From CAWCFV01 sp963794995 (GTDB taxonomy: Bacteria > Actinomycetota > Actinomycetes > JACCUZ01), in the NCBI GenBank assembly GCA_963794995.1, contig CAWCFV010000002.1, positions 3,100,001 through 3,164,000 of the forward strand: a stretch of DNA of 64,000 bases. The letters run 5' to 3'. The position numbers and the translations under genes are program-made. The notes beneath the pieces are model-generated. The model did no database searches. It was not told the DNA's origin and saw only the letters and a list, made by a program, of their open reading frames with translations. Position 1 is the stretch's first letter, and every line of letters starts with the position of its first letter. Shown here piece after piece: positions 42,603-50,803 of the stretch.

Positions 42603-43490
42603 ATGACCGCCGACCAGCAGGCTCAGGGCGGCTCCCCGCTGGAGCCGGTCCCGATGCAGCCGGTGCCACCGCCGGAGCGGCGCACCCGGGCCGGCCGCAA
42701 CCTGCCGGCCGCGATCGGCGTGGGCCTCGGCCTGGGGGCGGTGATCCTCGGCACGCTCTACGTCTGGAAGCCCTCGTTCGTCGTCGTCGTGGTCGCGGCC
42801 GCGGTCCTCGGCATCTGGGAGCTCGCGCACGCGTTCGCGGGGGACCGGGTCCGGATCCCCCTGGTGCCCATGTCGGTCGGTGCCGCGGCCATCGTCGTGG
42901 CCGCCTACGCCGGCGGCAGCGAGGCGATGCTGGTCGCGCTGACCCTCACCGTGCTGGCCGCGATGCTCTGGCGGGCGCCGGAGAACCCGAAGGGCTACGT
43001 CCGCGACGTCACCGCGAGCGCCTTCGCCGCGCTCTACGTCCCGTTCCTCGCCGGCTTCGCCGCGCTGCTCCTGCGTCCTGACGACGGGGCCGACCGCGTC
43101 GTGGTGTTCATCGTGCTCGTCGTGCTCAGCGACGTCGGAGGCTACGCGGCGGGCGTGCTGTTCGGCCGGCACCCGATGGCCCCGACCGTCAGCCCGAAGA
43201 AGTCCTGGGAGGGCTTCGGCGGGTCGGCGCTGTTCAGCGCGGTCGGCGGTGCCGTGGCCGTCCCGCTGCTCCTCGACGGCGCGGTCTGGCAGGGTGCCCT
43301 GATCGGGCTGGCCCTCATGGCCACCGCCACCCTGGGCGACCTGGGCGAGTCGATGATCAAGCGCGACCTGGACATCAAGGACATGGGCAGCCTGCTCCCC
43401 GGCCACGGCGGCATCATGGACCGGCTGGACTCGCTGCTGCCGGCGGCCCCGGTCGCGTACCTCCTCCTCGCCTGGCTCGTCCCGGCATGA
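42603..43490 (+). CDS. cdsA: Phosphatidate cytidylyltransferase
   Basis: CdsA makes CDP-diacylglycerol from phosphatidate and CTP in the membrane. The 295-residue protein has a hydrophilic N terminus (about 35 residues), about eight hydrophobic segments, and the CDS signature KDMGSLLPGHGGIMDRLDSL near the C terminus, preceded by SPKKSWEGFGGS. ATG start, 39 bases after frr. Its end overlaps rlmN by ATGA. Confidence 0.95.
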   Translation: MTADQQAQGGSPLEPVPMQPVPPPERRTRAGRNLPAAIGVGLGLGAVILGTLYVWKPSFVVVVVAAAVLGIWELAHAFAGDRVRIPLVPMSVGAAAIVVAAYAGGSEAMLVALTLTVLAAMLWRAPENPKGYVRDVTASAFAALYVPFLAGFAALLLRPDDGADRVVVFIVLVVLSDVGGYAAGVLFGRHPMAPTVSPKKSWEGFGGSALFSAVGGAVAVPLLLDGAVWQGALIGLALMATATLGDLGESMIKRDLDIKDMGSLLPGHGGIMDRLDSLLPAAPVAYLLLAWLVPA

Positions 43491-44656
43491 CCGAGAGGAC
43501 GACGGACGTGCCCGGCCCTGCCACCCGGCCCGGTGAGCTCGTGTTCGCCGCCCCACGCCGCGCCAAGCCGCCGCGCCACCTCGCCGACCTCGCGCCGGCC
43601 GAGCGCCGCGAGGTCGTGTCCGGGCTGGGGGAGAAGCCGTTCCGGGCCGAGCAGGTCGCCGCGCACTACTTCGCCCGCCTCGGCGACGACCCCGACCAGA
43701 TGACCGACGTCCCGAAGTCGTCCCGGGGCCGGCTCGTCGAGGCGTTGCTGCCCGACCTGCTCACCCCCGTGCGCCACCTCGACTGCGACGGCGGCCGGAC
43801 CCGTAAGACCGTGTGGCGGCTCTTCGACGGGGCCACCGTCGAGAGCGTGCTCATGCGCTACCCCGGCCGGGTCACGATGTGCGTCTCCTCGCAGGCCGGC
43901 TGCGGCATGAACTGCCCCTTCTGCGCCACCGGGCAGGCCGGCCTCACGCGGAACATGTCGGCGGCCGAGATCGTCGACCAGGTCGTCGCCGGCGCGCGGA
44001 TGGTCGCCCGCGGTGACATCGCGGGCGGCCCGGCGCGCGTCTCGAACGTCGTGTTCATGGGCATGGGCGAGCCGATGGCCAACTACAAGGCCGTCATCGG
44101 CGCGGTGCGGCGGCTGACCGAGCCGTCCCCCGACGGGCTGGGCCTGTCCCAGCGCAACGTCACCGTGTCGACGGTCGGCCTGGTCCCGGCCATGGACAAG
44201 CTCGCCGGGGAAGGCCTCAGCGTCACCCTCGCCCTGTCGCTGCACGCCCCCGACGACGAGCTGCGCGACGAGCTGGTCCCGGTGAACACCCGGTGGAAGG
44301 TGGCCGAGGTCCTGGACGCCGCCCACCGGTACTTCGACGTGACCGGTCGCCGCGTCAGCATCGAGTACGCACTGATCCGCGACATCAACGACCACCGCTG
44401 GCGGGCCGACCAGCTCGGCACCGAGCTCAACCGCCGCGGCCGCGGCTGGGTCCACGTCAACCCGATCCCGCTCAACCCGACTCCCGGCTCGAAGTGGACG
44501 GCCAGCGACCCCGAGGTCGAGCGGGTCTTCGTCGAGCGGCTGCGCGCCCACGGCATCCCCACCACCGTGCGCGACACCCGCGGCCGGGAGATCGACGGTG
44601 CGTGCGGGCAGCTCGCCGCGGTCACCGACGGCGGCGACGTGGCCGCGCAGCAGTGA
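43487..44656 (+). CDS. rlmN: 23S rRNA (adenine2503-C2)-methyltransferase RlmN
   Basis: RlmN is a radical-SAM enzyme that methylates A2503 of 23S rRNA and A37 of some tRNAs. The 389-residue product contains the cluster motif CGMNCPFCATGQ (CxxxCxxC), the SAM-binding FMGMGEPMANY, SLHAPDDELRDELVPVN and the C-terminal methyl-carrying Cys in DGACGQLAAV. An N-terminal helical domain (LGEKPFRAEQVAAHYF) is present. It overlaps cdsA and the downstream DivIVA-type gene. Confidence 0.95.
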   Translation: MTERTTDVPGPATRPGELVFAAPRRAKPPRHLADLAPAERREVVSGLGEKPFRAEQVAAHYFARLGDDPDQMTDVPKSSRGRLVEALLPDLLTPVRHLDCDGGRTRKTVWRLFDGATVESVLMRYPGRVTMCVSSQAGCGMNCPFCATGQAGLTRNMSAAEIVDQVVAGARMVARGDIAGGPARVSNVVFMGMGEPMANYKAVIGAVRRLTEPSPDGLGLSQRNVTVSTVGLVPAMDKLAGEGLSVTLALSLHAPDDELRDELVPVNTRWKVAEVLDAAHRYFDVTGRRVSIEYALIRDINDHRWRADQLGTELNRRGRGWVHVNPIPLNPTPGSKWTASDPEVERVFVERLRAHGIPTTVRDTRGREIDGACGQLAAVTDGGDVAAQQ

Positions 44657-45216
44657 GCCACGACCGGTTCGCGCGGGCCGGACGGCTGCGCCGGGGCTAC
44701 CACTGCGGCCAGGTCGAGGCCTTCCTCAACCACGTCGAGGTCTCCCTGCGCGGGGTGTTCCCCCCGCCGACGCCCGCCGAGATCCGCCAGGCCGGCTTCG
44801 AGCTGGTCCGCCACGGCTACGACATCGCCGAGGTCGACGCCCACCTCGACGCCCTCGAGGGGGAGGCCGAGCTCACCCAGGGGGCCGCAGGCGGGCGCCG
44901 TGGGCGTGCCGACCCCGCCAGCGACGCGAGGTACCTCCGGGACGAGCTCTCGGCCGACTACATGAAGCGGTTCCCCCGCGCCGGGACGCTGCGCCGGGGC
45001 TACCACCTCGAGGACGTCGACGAGTTCGTCGACCGGGTCGTCGCCGCGCTCGACGGTCAGGCGACGCTCACCCTGGAGGAGGTCCGCGAGGCGCCGTTCC
45101 GTTCCCGGCGCGGTGGCTACCGCGAGGACGCGGTGGACGAGGCGATGGACCGCGTGATCGAGCACCTGCTCCTGGCACGGCGACTCGGTCAGCCGCCCGC
45201 GCAGCCCGCGAGCTGA
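44653..45216 (+). CDS. DivIVA-type repeat protein
   Basis: A 187-residue protein made of four related segments in two pairs: RLRRGYHCGQVEAFLNHV then FELVRHGYDIAEVDAHLDAL, and TLRRGYHLEDVDEFVDRV then FRSRRGGYREDAVDEAMDRV. Each resembles the short DivIVA N-terminal domain (RGYxxxxVDxFLxxV). The two pairs look like an internal duplication joined by a Gly/Arg linker. DivIVA domains bind curved membrane at poles or septa, so a cell-division scaffold role is plausible. GTG start overlaps rlmN (GTGA). Actinobacterial proteins with repeated DivIVA segments exist but are uncharacterised as far as I know. Confidence 0.82.
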   Translation: MSHDRFARAGRLRRGYHCGQVEAFLNHVEVSLRGVFPPPTPAEIRQAGFELVRHGYDIAEVDAHLDALEGEAELTQGAAGGRRGRADPASDARYLRDELSADYMKRFPRAGTLRRGYHLEDVDEFVDRVVAALDGQATLTLEEVREAPFRSRRGGYREDAVDEAMDRVIEHLLLARRLGQPPAQPAS

Positions 45217-45226
45217 CCGAGGGCGC

Positions 45227-45628
45227 TCAGCCGACGACGGTGGAGTCGCCGAGCACCCGGTCGACCGTCACGACCAGCACGACCCGCTGCGGGTTCGCTC
45301 GGGGCACGCGGTACCGCTGCGCGTAGCGGCGCTCGGCGTCGGCCACCGCCTCCGCCTCCTCGACCACCGACGCCGCCCCCTCCAGCGACAGCCAGCGGCG
45401 GCCCTCGACCTGGCAGAGCACCGCGCGAGAACCCGCCCGGGCGTGACGCACCTTGCTGGTCGGACGGCTGGTGATCACCCGCGCGACCCCGCGGTCGGCG
45501 TCCCAGGTGAAGCCGACCGGGACGACGTGCGGCGTCCCGTCCGGTCGCAGCGTCGTGAGCGTGGCCAGGTGCCGCTCGGCGAGGAACGCCAGTGCCGCGG
45601 GTGGCAGGTGCGCCGGGTGCACCGCCAC
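45227..45628 (-). CDS. PPOX-class (F420/FMN split-barrel) oxidoreductase
   Basis: A 133-residue protein of the pyridoxamine 5'-phosphate oxidase-like split-barrel fold, in the branch annotated as PPOX-class F420-dependent enzymes in actinobacteria: FLAERHLATLTTLRPDGTPHVVPVGF, VITSRPTSKVRHARAGSR, VEGRRWLSLEGAASVVE. The cofactor (F420, FMN or heme) cannot be settled from sequence alone. GTG 45628 is one base from the stop of the upstream phosphatase gene, so the two form an operon; GTG 45622 is an alternative start. Confidence 0.83.
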   Translation of the reverse strand: MAVHPAHLPPAALAFLAERHLATLTTLRPDGTPHVVPVGFTWDADRGVARVITSRPTSKVRHARAGSRAVLCQVEGRRWLSLEGAASVVEEAEAVADAERRYAQRYRVPRANPQRVVLVVTVDRVLGDSTVVG

Positions 45629-45629
45629 G

Positions 45630-46172
45630 TCAGGCCCGGCCCGGGCCGGAGAGGACGGTGGCCACCGCGTCGAGCAGCCCCCGGCAGGCCCGCTCGACCT
45701 GGTCGAGCACCTCGACGAAGCCGCTCTCGTCGCCGAAGTACGGGTCGGCGACCTCGGCCCCCTCCGGTGCGGCGGCGTCGAAGGACCGGAGCAGCCGGAC
45801 CCTGGCGCGCTCGCCGTCGGCGCGGGCGATCGCCCGGAGCTCGTCCAGGTGGCCGTGGTCCATCGCGAGCACCAGGTCACGCCCGCTGAGCCAGGACCGT
45901 TCGAACGAGCGCGCCCGGTGGGCGCTGCCGTCGTAGCCGGCGCTGCGCAGGGCTGCGGTGGCCCGGGTGTCGGCGGGGTCGCCGACGTGGAACGCGACCG
46001 TTCCCGCGGAGTCGACAACCACCCGGTCGCCGAGGCCGGCGTCGTCGACCAGCCGTTGCATGACGACCGCAGCCATCGGCGAGCGGCAGATGTTGCCGCT
46101 GCACACGAAGCACAGCCGGTACGGCAGGGAGTCCGGGGCGGGCAGCGCAGGGGAGGCACTCACACCGGCCAT
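45630..46172 (-). CDS. Low-molecular-weight protein-tyrosine phosphatase
   Basis: A 180-residue phosphatase with the P-loop CFVCSGNICRSPMAA, placing the nucleophile Cys24 and Arg30 in the C-x5-R motif, and the general acid Asp in the C-terminal EVADPYFGDESGF motif. Actinobacterial homologues (PtpA type) dephosphorylate tyrosine kinases, or host proteins in pathogens. ATG 46172 has a GAGGCT box 6 bases upstream on the minus strand; the in-frame GTG three codons later is another possible start. Confidence 0.92.
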   Translation of the reverse strand: MAGVSASPALPAPDSLPYRLCFVCSGNICRSPMAAVVMQRLVDDAGLGDRVVVDSAGTVAFHVGDPADTRATAALRSAGYDGSAHRARSFERSWLSGRDLVLAMDHGHLDELRAIARADGERARVRLLRSFDAAAPEGAEVADPYFGDESGFVEVLDQVERACRGLLDAVATVLSGPGRA

Positions 46173-46178
46173 CGTCCC

Positions 46179-46184
46179 AGCCTC
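46179..46184 (-). promoter_or_regulatory. Possible leaderless -10 box for the phosphatase gene
   Basis: GAGGCT on the minus strand ends 6 bases before ATG 46172. Confidence 0.35.
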
Positions 46185-46200
46185 GCTCCCGGGAGACGGC

Positions 46201-46680
46201 TCAGGCGGTGGCGGCGTCCCGCGCGGCCTCCAGTGCGGCGACGTCGATCCGCGACATCTGCAGCATCGCGGCCATCACCCCCTCCGCGACCTTCGGGTCC
46301 GGGTCGGCCAGCAGCCGCATCAGGGCTTGCGGGACCACCTGCCAGGACAGGCCCCACCGGTCCTTCACCCAGCCGCACGGTCCCGGCTCGCCGCCGTCGG
46401 CGAAGGCGTCCCAGAAGTGGTCCACCTCGGCCTGGTCGGCGCAGTCGATGATGAACGAGACGGCCTCGCTGAACCGGAACTCCGGGCCGCCGTTGAGCCC
46501 GACGTAGGTCTGTCCGTCGAGCTCGAACTCCACGGTCATGACGGACCCGGCCGGGCGGGGACCTGCCTCGCCGTAGCGCTGGACCTTGGTGACCCTCGAG
46601 TTCGGGAACAGCGTGACGTAGAAGTCCGCTGCCTCCTCGGCCTCGGTGTCGAACCACAGGCACGGTGTCGTCGTCGGCAT
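46201..46680 (-). CDS. VOC-family protein (PhnB-like)
   Basis: A 159-residue vicinal-oxygen-chelate/glyoxalase-fold protein of the PhnB/3-demethylubiquinone-methyltransferase-like group: CLWFDTEAEEAADFYVTLFPNS, FELDGQTYVGLNGGPEFRF and WVKDRWGLSWQVVP. These small dimeric proteins often lack metal and their activity is usually unknown. ATG 46680 is preceded by a GGAGGGAA ribosome-binding site; an upstream ATG (46740) would add a Pro-rich, unlikely extension. Confidence 0.88.
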   Translation of the reverse strand: MPTTTPCLWFDTEAEEAADFYVTLFPNSRVTKVQRYGEAGPRPAGSVMTVEFELDGQTYVGLNGGPEFRFSEAVSFIIDCADQAEVDHFWDAFADGGEPGPCGWVKDRWGLSWQVVPQALMRLLADPDPKVAEGVMAAMLQMSRIDVAALEAARDAATA

Positions 46681-46746
46681 CGTCGTTCCCTCCGTTGGAT
46701 GCTTCTCGAGAGGTGGACCCGGCGGAGGGCCGGGACTCATCGGCGC

Positions 46747-48123
46747 TCAGTGCCCGAGCAGGGCACCGACGAGCGAGGCGCGTCGGGACGGCCGCCCGGT
46801 CCTGGCCTCCTCCGCATCCGCGGCGGCCATCACCCGCAGCGAGGTGGTCACGCCGAGCCAGCGCAACGGTTCCGGCTCCCAGCGACGTGACCGGTGACCG
46901 ACCCACGGCAGCCGCGCCAGGTCCGAGTCGCGGCCCAGCACGAGGTCGGCCAGCGTGCGGCCGGCCAGGTTGGTGGTGGACACGCCGTCCCCCACGTAGC
47001 CGCCGGCCCACGCCAGCCCGGTCCCGCGGTCCAGGCCGACGGAGGCGCACCAGTCGCGCGCGATGCCCAGCGGGCCGCCCCACGCGTGGGTGAACGCGGC
47101 CCCCTCGACCGCGGGCAGCAGGTCCACGAGCACGCGGTGCAGCCCGGCGAACACCTCGGGCTCGCGGTCGTGCCCGGGACGGATCCGGGAGCCGAAGTGG
47201 TACGGCGCTCCGCGACCCCCGAACGCCAGCCGATCGTCCGCGGTGCGCTGCCCGTAGATCACGAGGTGCCGGTGGTCGGCGAAGGTCTCGCGGGCGGCCA
47301 GCCCGATCCGGGCCCACACGTCGCCGGGGAGCGGCTCGGTCGCCACCATGAGCGAGTAGACCGGCGCGAGAGCGCGGCGCACGCCCGGCAGCCCTGCCGT
47401 GAAGCCCTCGGTGGCGCGGACCACGACCTCGGCCCGGACCCGGCCGTGCGCGGTGACGGCGACGTGCGGCTCGATCGCCCTGACCGGGGTGCGCTCGTAC
47501 AGGGTGACGCCCCGGCGTTCGACCGCCCGGGCAAGTCCCCGCACGAGCCGGGCGGGATGGAGGGCGGCGCAGTGCGGGGTGTACGTCGCGCCGAGCACGG
47601 CATCGGCCTGCAGCCGGCTCCGCGCCGCGTCGGCGTCGAGGAGGGCGAGGTCGTCGTCACCGAAGCCCCAGCGGCGGGCCTCGGCGACCTCGGCGCGCGC
47701 CCGGTCCAGCTGCACCGGGGTCCGGGCGGCGACGACGGTCCCCCCCTTGGTGAAGCCGCAGTCGATGCCCTCGTCGGCGCTCACCCGTCCGACCTCGTCG
47801 ACCGCGCCCTGCATCGCCCGGTACTGCGCGCGGGCGCGGTCGCTGCCGTACCGCTGCGCCAGCCAGCGCAGCGACGCGGGGAACAGCGCCGAGCACCAGC
47901 CGCCGTTGCGGCCGCTGGCGCCGAAGCCGGCCACCTCGGCCTCCAGCACCGCTACCCGCAGCGTCGGGTCCGCCGCCGCCAGGTAGTACGCCGTCCACAG
48001 CCCGGTGTAGCCGGCGCCGACCACCGCGACGTCGACGTCGAGGTCGCCGCCCAGCGCGGGCCGCGGAGCGAGGTCGTCGTCGACCGTGTCGTGCCAGAGC
48101 GAGAGCCGGCGGTAGTCGGTCAC
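46747..48123 (-). CDS. FAD-dependent amine oxidoreductase (DAO family, PuuB-like)
   Basis: A 458-residue flavoenzyme of the D-amino-acid oxidase superfamily. It has the Rossmann FAD motif DVAVVGAGYTGLWTAYYLA (GxGxxG), the following GFGASGRNGGWCSALFP motif typical of gamma-glutamylputrescine oxidase (PuuB)-like enzymes, and the C-terminal FAD-binding GGYVGDGVSTTNLAGR. The likely reaction is oxidation of a primary amine or N-substituted amino acid to an aldehyde. GTG 48123 starts 7 bases after the PNPOx-like gene; last gene of the Lrp operon. No glutamine-synthetase-like PuuA is in the window, so the true substrate is open. Confidence 0.87.
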   Translation of the reverse strand: MTDYRRLSLWHDTVDDDLAPRPALGGDLDVDVAVVGAGYTGLWTAYYLAAADPTLRVAVLEAEVAGFGASGRNGGWCSALFPASLRWLAQRYGSDRARAQYRAMQGAVDEVGRVSADEGIDCGFTKGGTVVAARTPVQLDRARAEVAEARRWGFGDDDLALLDADAARSRLQADAVLGATYTPHCAALHPARLVRGLARAVERRGVTLYERTPVRAIEPHVAVTAHGRVRAEVVVRATEGFTAGLPGVRRALAPVYSLMVATEPLPGDVWARIGLAARETFADHRHLVIYGQRTADDRLAFGGRGAPYHFGSRIRPGHDREPEVFAGLHRVLVDLLPAVEGAAFTHAWGGPLGIARDWCASVGLDRGTGLAWAGGYVGDGVSTTNLAGRTLADLVLGRDSDLARLPWVGHRSRRWEPEPLRWLGVTTSLRVMAAADAEEARTGRPSRRASLVGALLGH

Positions 48124-48130
48124 GAGCGGG

Positions 48131-48772
48131 TCAGCGGGCCCACGACGCGACGTACGCCGGCACGGGAGGAGCCCCCCGCAGCCCGGGAGCAGGCTGCGGC
48201 GCGCCCGCCACCTCGAGCAGCGGCACGACACCCGCCCAGACGGGCAGGTCGAGGTCCTCGTCGGCGTCGTCCGGCGGGCCGTCGCTCACCTTCAGCGACC
48301 ACTCCGTCAGCGGCAGCGCCAGGACGAGCGTGGCGGCGAGCTCCTTGCGGTTCGGCTGCCGCGCCTCGGCCCAGCGGCCGGGCAGCAGGTGCTCGGTCAC
48401 GCGCTCGAGCGCGGCCACCTTGGTCGCGCCCTCGAGCGGGCGGGCGACGCCGAGCACCATCGCGCAGCGGTAGTGCATCGACGACTCGAACACCGAGCGG
48501 GCCGCGACCAGCCCGTCGAGCAGGGTCACGGTGAGGCAGGTCGGCACCCCGTCGGCCAGGCTGCGGAACAGGCGGCTGGCGGTCGAGCCGTGGAACACCA
48601 CGGTGTCCCCGTCGCGCGCGTAGGCGACGGGGACGACGTACGGCTGGCCGTCGGGGTCGCGGACCGCGACGTGCGCGACCCGGCCGGCGTCGAGCACGGC
48701 GTCGAGCCGCTCCCGGTCCTCGACCTGCTTCTCCGGCAGCCGGCGGACCGTCGTCCGGCCGGTCGTCGTCAT
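48131..48772 (-). CDS. PNPOx-like flavin-binding protein
   Basis: A 213-residue split-barrel protein of the pyridoxamine 5'-phosphate oxidase-like/NimA-type group: VAHVAVRDPDGQPYVVPVAYAR, VVFHGSTASRLFRSL, and SSMHYRCAMVLGVARPLEG. The C-terminal part (PLTEWSLKVSDGPPDD) matches the FMN-binding family found beside amine-catabolic genes. It lies 4 bases downstream of the aminotransferase gene. Substrate unknown; repair or recycling of PLP is one possibility given its PLP-enzyme neighbour (inference). Confidence 0.85.
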   Translation of the reverse strand: MTTTGRTTVRRLPEKQVEDRERLDAVLDAGRVAHVAVRDPDGQPYVVPVAYARDGDTVVFHGSTASRLFRSLADGVPTCLTVTLLDGLVAARSVFESSMHYRCAMVLGVARPLEGATKVAALERVTEHLLPGRWAEARQPNRKELAATLVLALPLTEWSLKVSDGPPDDADEDLDLPVWAGVVPLLEVAGAPQPAPGLRGAPPVPAYVASWAR

Positions 48773-48776
48773 CGCC

Positions 48777-50171
48777 TCAGAGCCGGGACCAGGCCTCGGT
48801 GAGCACCGAGCGCAGGATCTGCTCCATCTCGTCGAAGTGCGACTGGTCGCAGATCAGCGGCGGGGAGAGCTGGATGACGGGGTCACCGCGGTCGTCGGCG
48901 CGGCAGTAGAGGCCGGCCTCGAACAGCGCCTTGGACAGGAAGCCTCGCAGCAGCCGCTCGGCCTCGTCGTCGTCGAACGTCTCGCGGGTGGCCTTGTCCT
49001 TCACCATCTCGATCCCGAAGAAGAAGCCGTCGCCGCGTACGTCGCCCACGATGGGCAGGTCGGTGAGCTTCTCCAGCGTGCGGCGGAAGTCGCCGGTCTT
49101 GTCCCGGACGTGCTCGTTGAGCTTCTCCCGCTCGAAGATGTCGAGGTTGGCCAGTGCCACCGCGGCGGACACGGGATGGCCGCCGAAGGTGTAGCCGTGG
49201 GCGAACGCGTTGTTGCCCTGCAGGAACGGCTCCATGATCCGGTCGGTCGCGATCATGGCGCCGATGGGCGAGTAGCCGGAGGTCATGCCCTTGGCGCAGG
49301 TGATGATGTCGGGCTGGTAGCCGAACCGCTCCGAGCCGAAGTAGTAGCCCAGCCGCCCGAACGCGCAGATCACCTCGTCGGACACCAGCAGGACGTCGTA
49401 CCGGTCGCAGATCTCGCGAACGCGTGCGAAGTAGTTCGGCGGCGGCGGGAAGCAGCCGCCGGAGTTCTGCACCGGCTCGAGGAACACCGCGGCCACGGTG
49501 TCGGGGCCCTCGAACTCGATCGCCTCGGCGATCCGGTCGGCAGCCCAGAGGCCGAACGCCTCGAGGTCGTCGCCGTGCTCGGTGGCCCGGTAGAAGTTCG
49601 TGTTGGGCACCTTGTGGGCGCCGGGGACCAGCGGCTCGAACATCGCCTTGGCGTCCGGGATGCCGGTGATCGACAGCGCACCCTGGGGCGTGCCGTGGTA
49701 GGCGATCGCCCGGCTGATCACCTTGTGCTTCATGGGCTTGCCGATGAGCTTGTAGTACTGCTTGGCGACCTTCCACGCGGACTCGACGGCCTCGCCGCCC
49801 CCGGTGGTGAAGAAGACCCGGTTGAGGTCGCCCGGAGCGAGGTGGGCCAGCCGCTCGGCCAGCTCGACGGCCTTGGGGTGCGCGTAGGACCACAACGGGA
49901 AGAACGCGAGCTCGCTGGCCTGCTTGGCGGCGGCCTCGGCGAGCTCGGTGCGGCCGTGGCCGGCCTGCACCACGAACAGCCCGGCGAGCCCGTCCAGGTA
50001 GCGCTTGCCGGCCGCGTCGTAGACGTAGGCGCCGTCGCCTCGGGTGATCACGGGGACGTCGACCTTCTGGTACGCACCCATCCGGGTGAAGTGCATCCAC
50101 AGGTGGTCGCGCGCCGAGGCGGCCATCGCGGCCGAGTCGTCGTGGGACGTGAGGTCGTGCGAGAGAGTCAT
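48777..50171 (-). CDS. Class III aminotransferase (putative putrescine/polyamine aminotransferase)
   Basis: A 464-residue PLP enzyme of the omega-aminotransferase type: GKRYLDGLAGLFVVQAGHG, FFTTGGGEAVESAWKVAKQYY, the PLP-ring Asp in VLLVSDEVICAFGRLG, and the Schiff-base Lys in ITCAKGMTSGYSPIGAM. Context strongly suggests putrescine or another diamine as amino donor: an Lrp/AsnC regulator precedes it (ATGA overlap), and a divergent aminobutyraldehyde-dehydrogenase-like gene could take the product. A GABA or beta-alanine aminotransferase remains possible. Confidence 0.88.
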   Translation of the reverse strand: MTLSHDLTSHDDSAAMAASARDHLWMHFTRMGAYQKVDVPVITRGDGAYVYDAAGKRYLDGLAGLFVVQAGHGRTELAEAAAKQASELAFFPLWSYAHPKAVELAERLAHLAPGDLNRVFFTTGGGEAVESAWKVAKQYYKLIGKPMKHKVISRAIAYHGTPQGALSITGIPDAKAMFEPLVPGAHKVPNTNFYRATEHGDDLEAFGLWAADRIAEAIEFEGPDTVAAVFLEPVQNSGGCFPPPPNYFARVREICDRYDVLLVSDEVICAFGRLGYYFGSERFGYQPDIITCAKGMTSGYSPIGAMIATDRIMEPFLQGNNAFAHGYTFGGHPVSAAVALANLDIFEREKLNEHVRDKTGDFRRTLEKLTDLPIVGDVRGDGFFFGIEMVKDKATRETFDDDEAERLLRGFLSKALFEAGLYCRADDRGDPVIQLSPPLICDQSHFDEMEQILRSVLTEAWSRL

Positions 50172-50641
50172 CTGGTTCCCCAGTTGTAGAGCTGCTTGCG
50201 GAGCTTGAGGTAGACGAACGACTCGGTGCTGCGCACCGAGGGGACCGCGCGGATGCGTTGGGAGACGAGCTCGAGCAGGTGGTCGTCGTCCTCGCAGACG
50301 ACCTCGACGAGGAGGTCGAAGCTGCCGGCGGTGATGACCACGTAGTCGACCTCGGGCATGTCGACGAGCTTCTCGGCGACCGCCTCGACGTCGCCCTCGC
50401 AGGAGATGCCGATCATCGCCTGGCGCGGGAAGCCGACCTGGAGGGGGTCGGTGACCGCGACGATCTGCATGACGCCGGCGTCGAGCAGCCGCTGGACCCG
50501 CTGCCGGACGGCCGCCTCGGACAGGCCGACGGCCTTGCCGATGGTCGCGTAGGCCCGGCGGCCGTCCTCCTGCAGCTGCTCGATGATCGCCTTGGAGACG
50601 TCGTCGAGGACCACGCCGCCGCCTCGCTCCCTGCCCGCCAT
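50168..50641 (-). CDS. Lrp/AsnC-family transcriptional regulator
   Basis: A 157-residue regulator with an N-terminal helix-turn-helix (LDDVSKAIIEQLQEDGRRAY, LSEAAVRQRVQRLLDAGV) and a C-terminal RAM/AsnC ligand domain (MIGISCEGDVEAVAEKL, AGSFDLLVEVVCEDDDHLLEL). Such proteins sense amino acids or amines. It heads the minus-strand operon and is divergent from the aldehyde dehydrogenase gene, with direct repeats in between that could be its operators. ATG 50641 has a -10 box exactly 7 bases upstream. Confidence 0.93.
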   Translation of the reverse strand: MAGRERGGGVVLDDVSKAIIEQLQEDGRRAYATIGKAVGLSEAAVRQRVQRLLDAGVMQIVAVTDPLQVGFPRQAMIGISCEGDVEAVAEKLVDMPEVDYVVITAGSFDLLVEVVCEDDDHLLELVSQRIRAVPSVRSTESFVYLKLRKQLYNWGTR

Positions 50642-50648
50642 GCCCGCG

Positions 50649-50678
50649 ATCCTGGCCCTGTCGAGGGGGCGTTGGCAA
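50649..50678 (-). promoter_or_regulatory. Predicted leaderless promoter of the Lrp operon
   Basis: On the minus strand, TTGCCA (50678-50673), 18 bases, then CAGGAT (50654-50649) followed by exactly 7 bases and ATG 50641. This is the best-formed leaderless promoter in the window. Confidence 0.65.
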
Positions 50679-50679
50679 G

Positions 50680-50721
50680 TGAATCAGTCGCGAAACCCGG
50701 CAGTTTTTGCTGAATCTGTCG
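50680..50721. promoter_or_regulatory. Two direct repeats, candidate Lrp-type operators
   Basis: TGAATCAGTCG (50680-50690) and TGAATCTGTCG (50711-50721) are 10/11 identical and start 31 bases apart, three helical turns, placing both on the same DNA face. They lie between the divergent promoters and next to the -35 element of the Lrp gene. Confidence 0.55.
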
Positions 50722-50738
50722 TCGAAGCGGCTCAAGAC

Positions 50739-50767
50739 TGTTGAGAACGGGCCCCCGGGGCTAGGCT
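50739..50767 (+). promoter_or_regulatory. Predicted promoter of the aldehyde dehydrogenase gene
   Basis: TGTTGA (50739-50744), 17 bases, TAGGCT (50762-50767); start codon 36 bases downstream with a CGAGGAG ribosome-binding site. Confidence 0.55.
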
Positions 50768-50803
50768 GCCGACGTTGCCCACCGGACCCTCGAGGAGCCC
50801 CCG

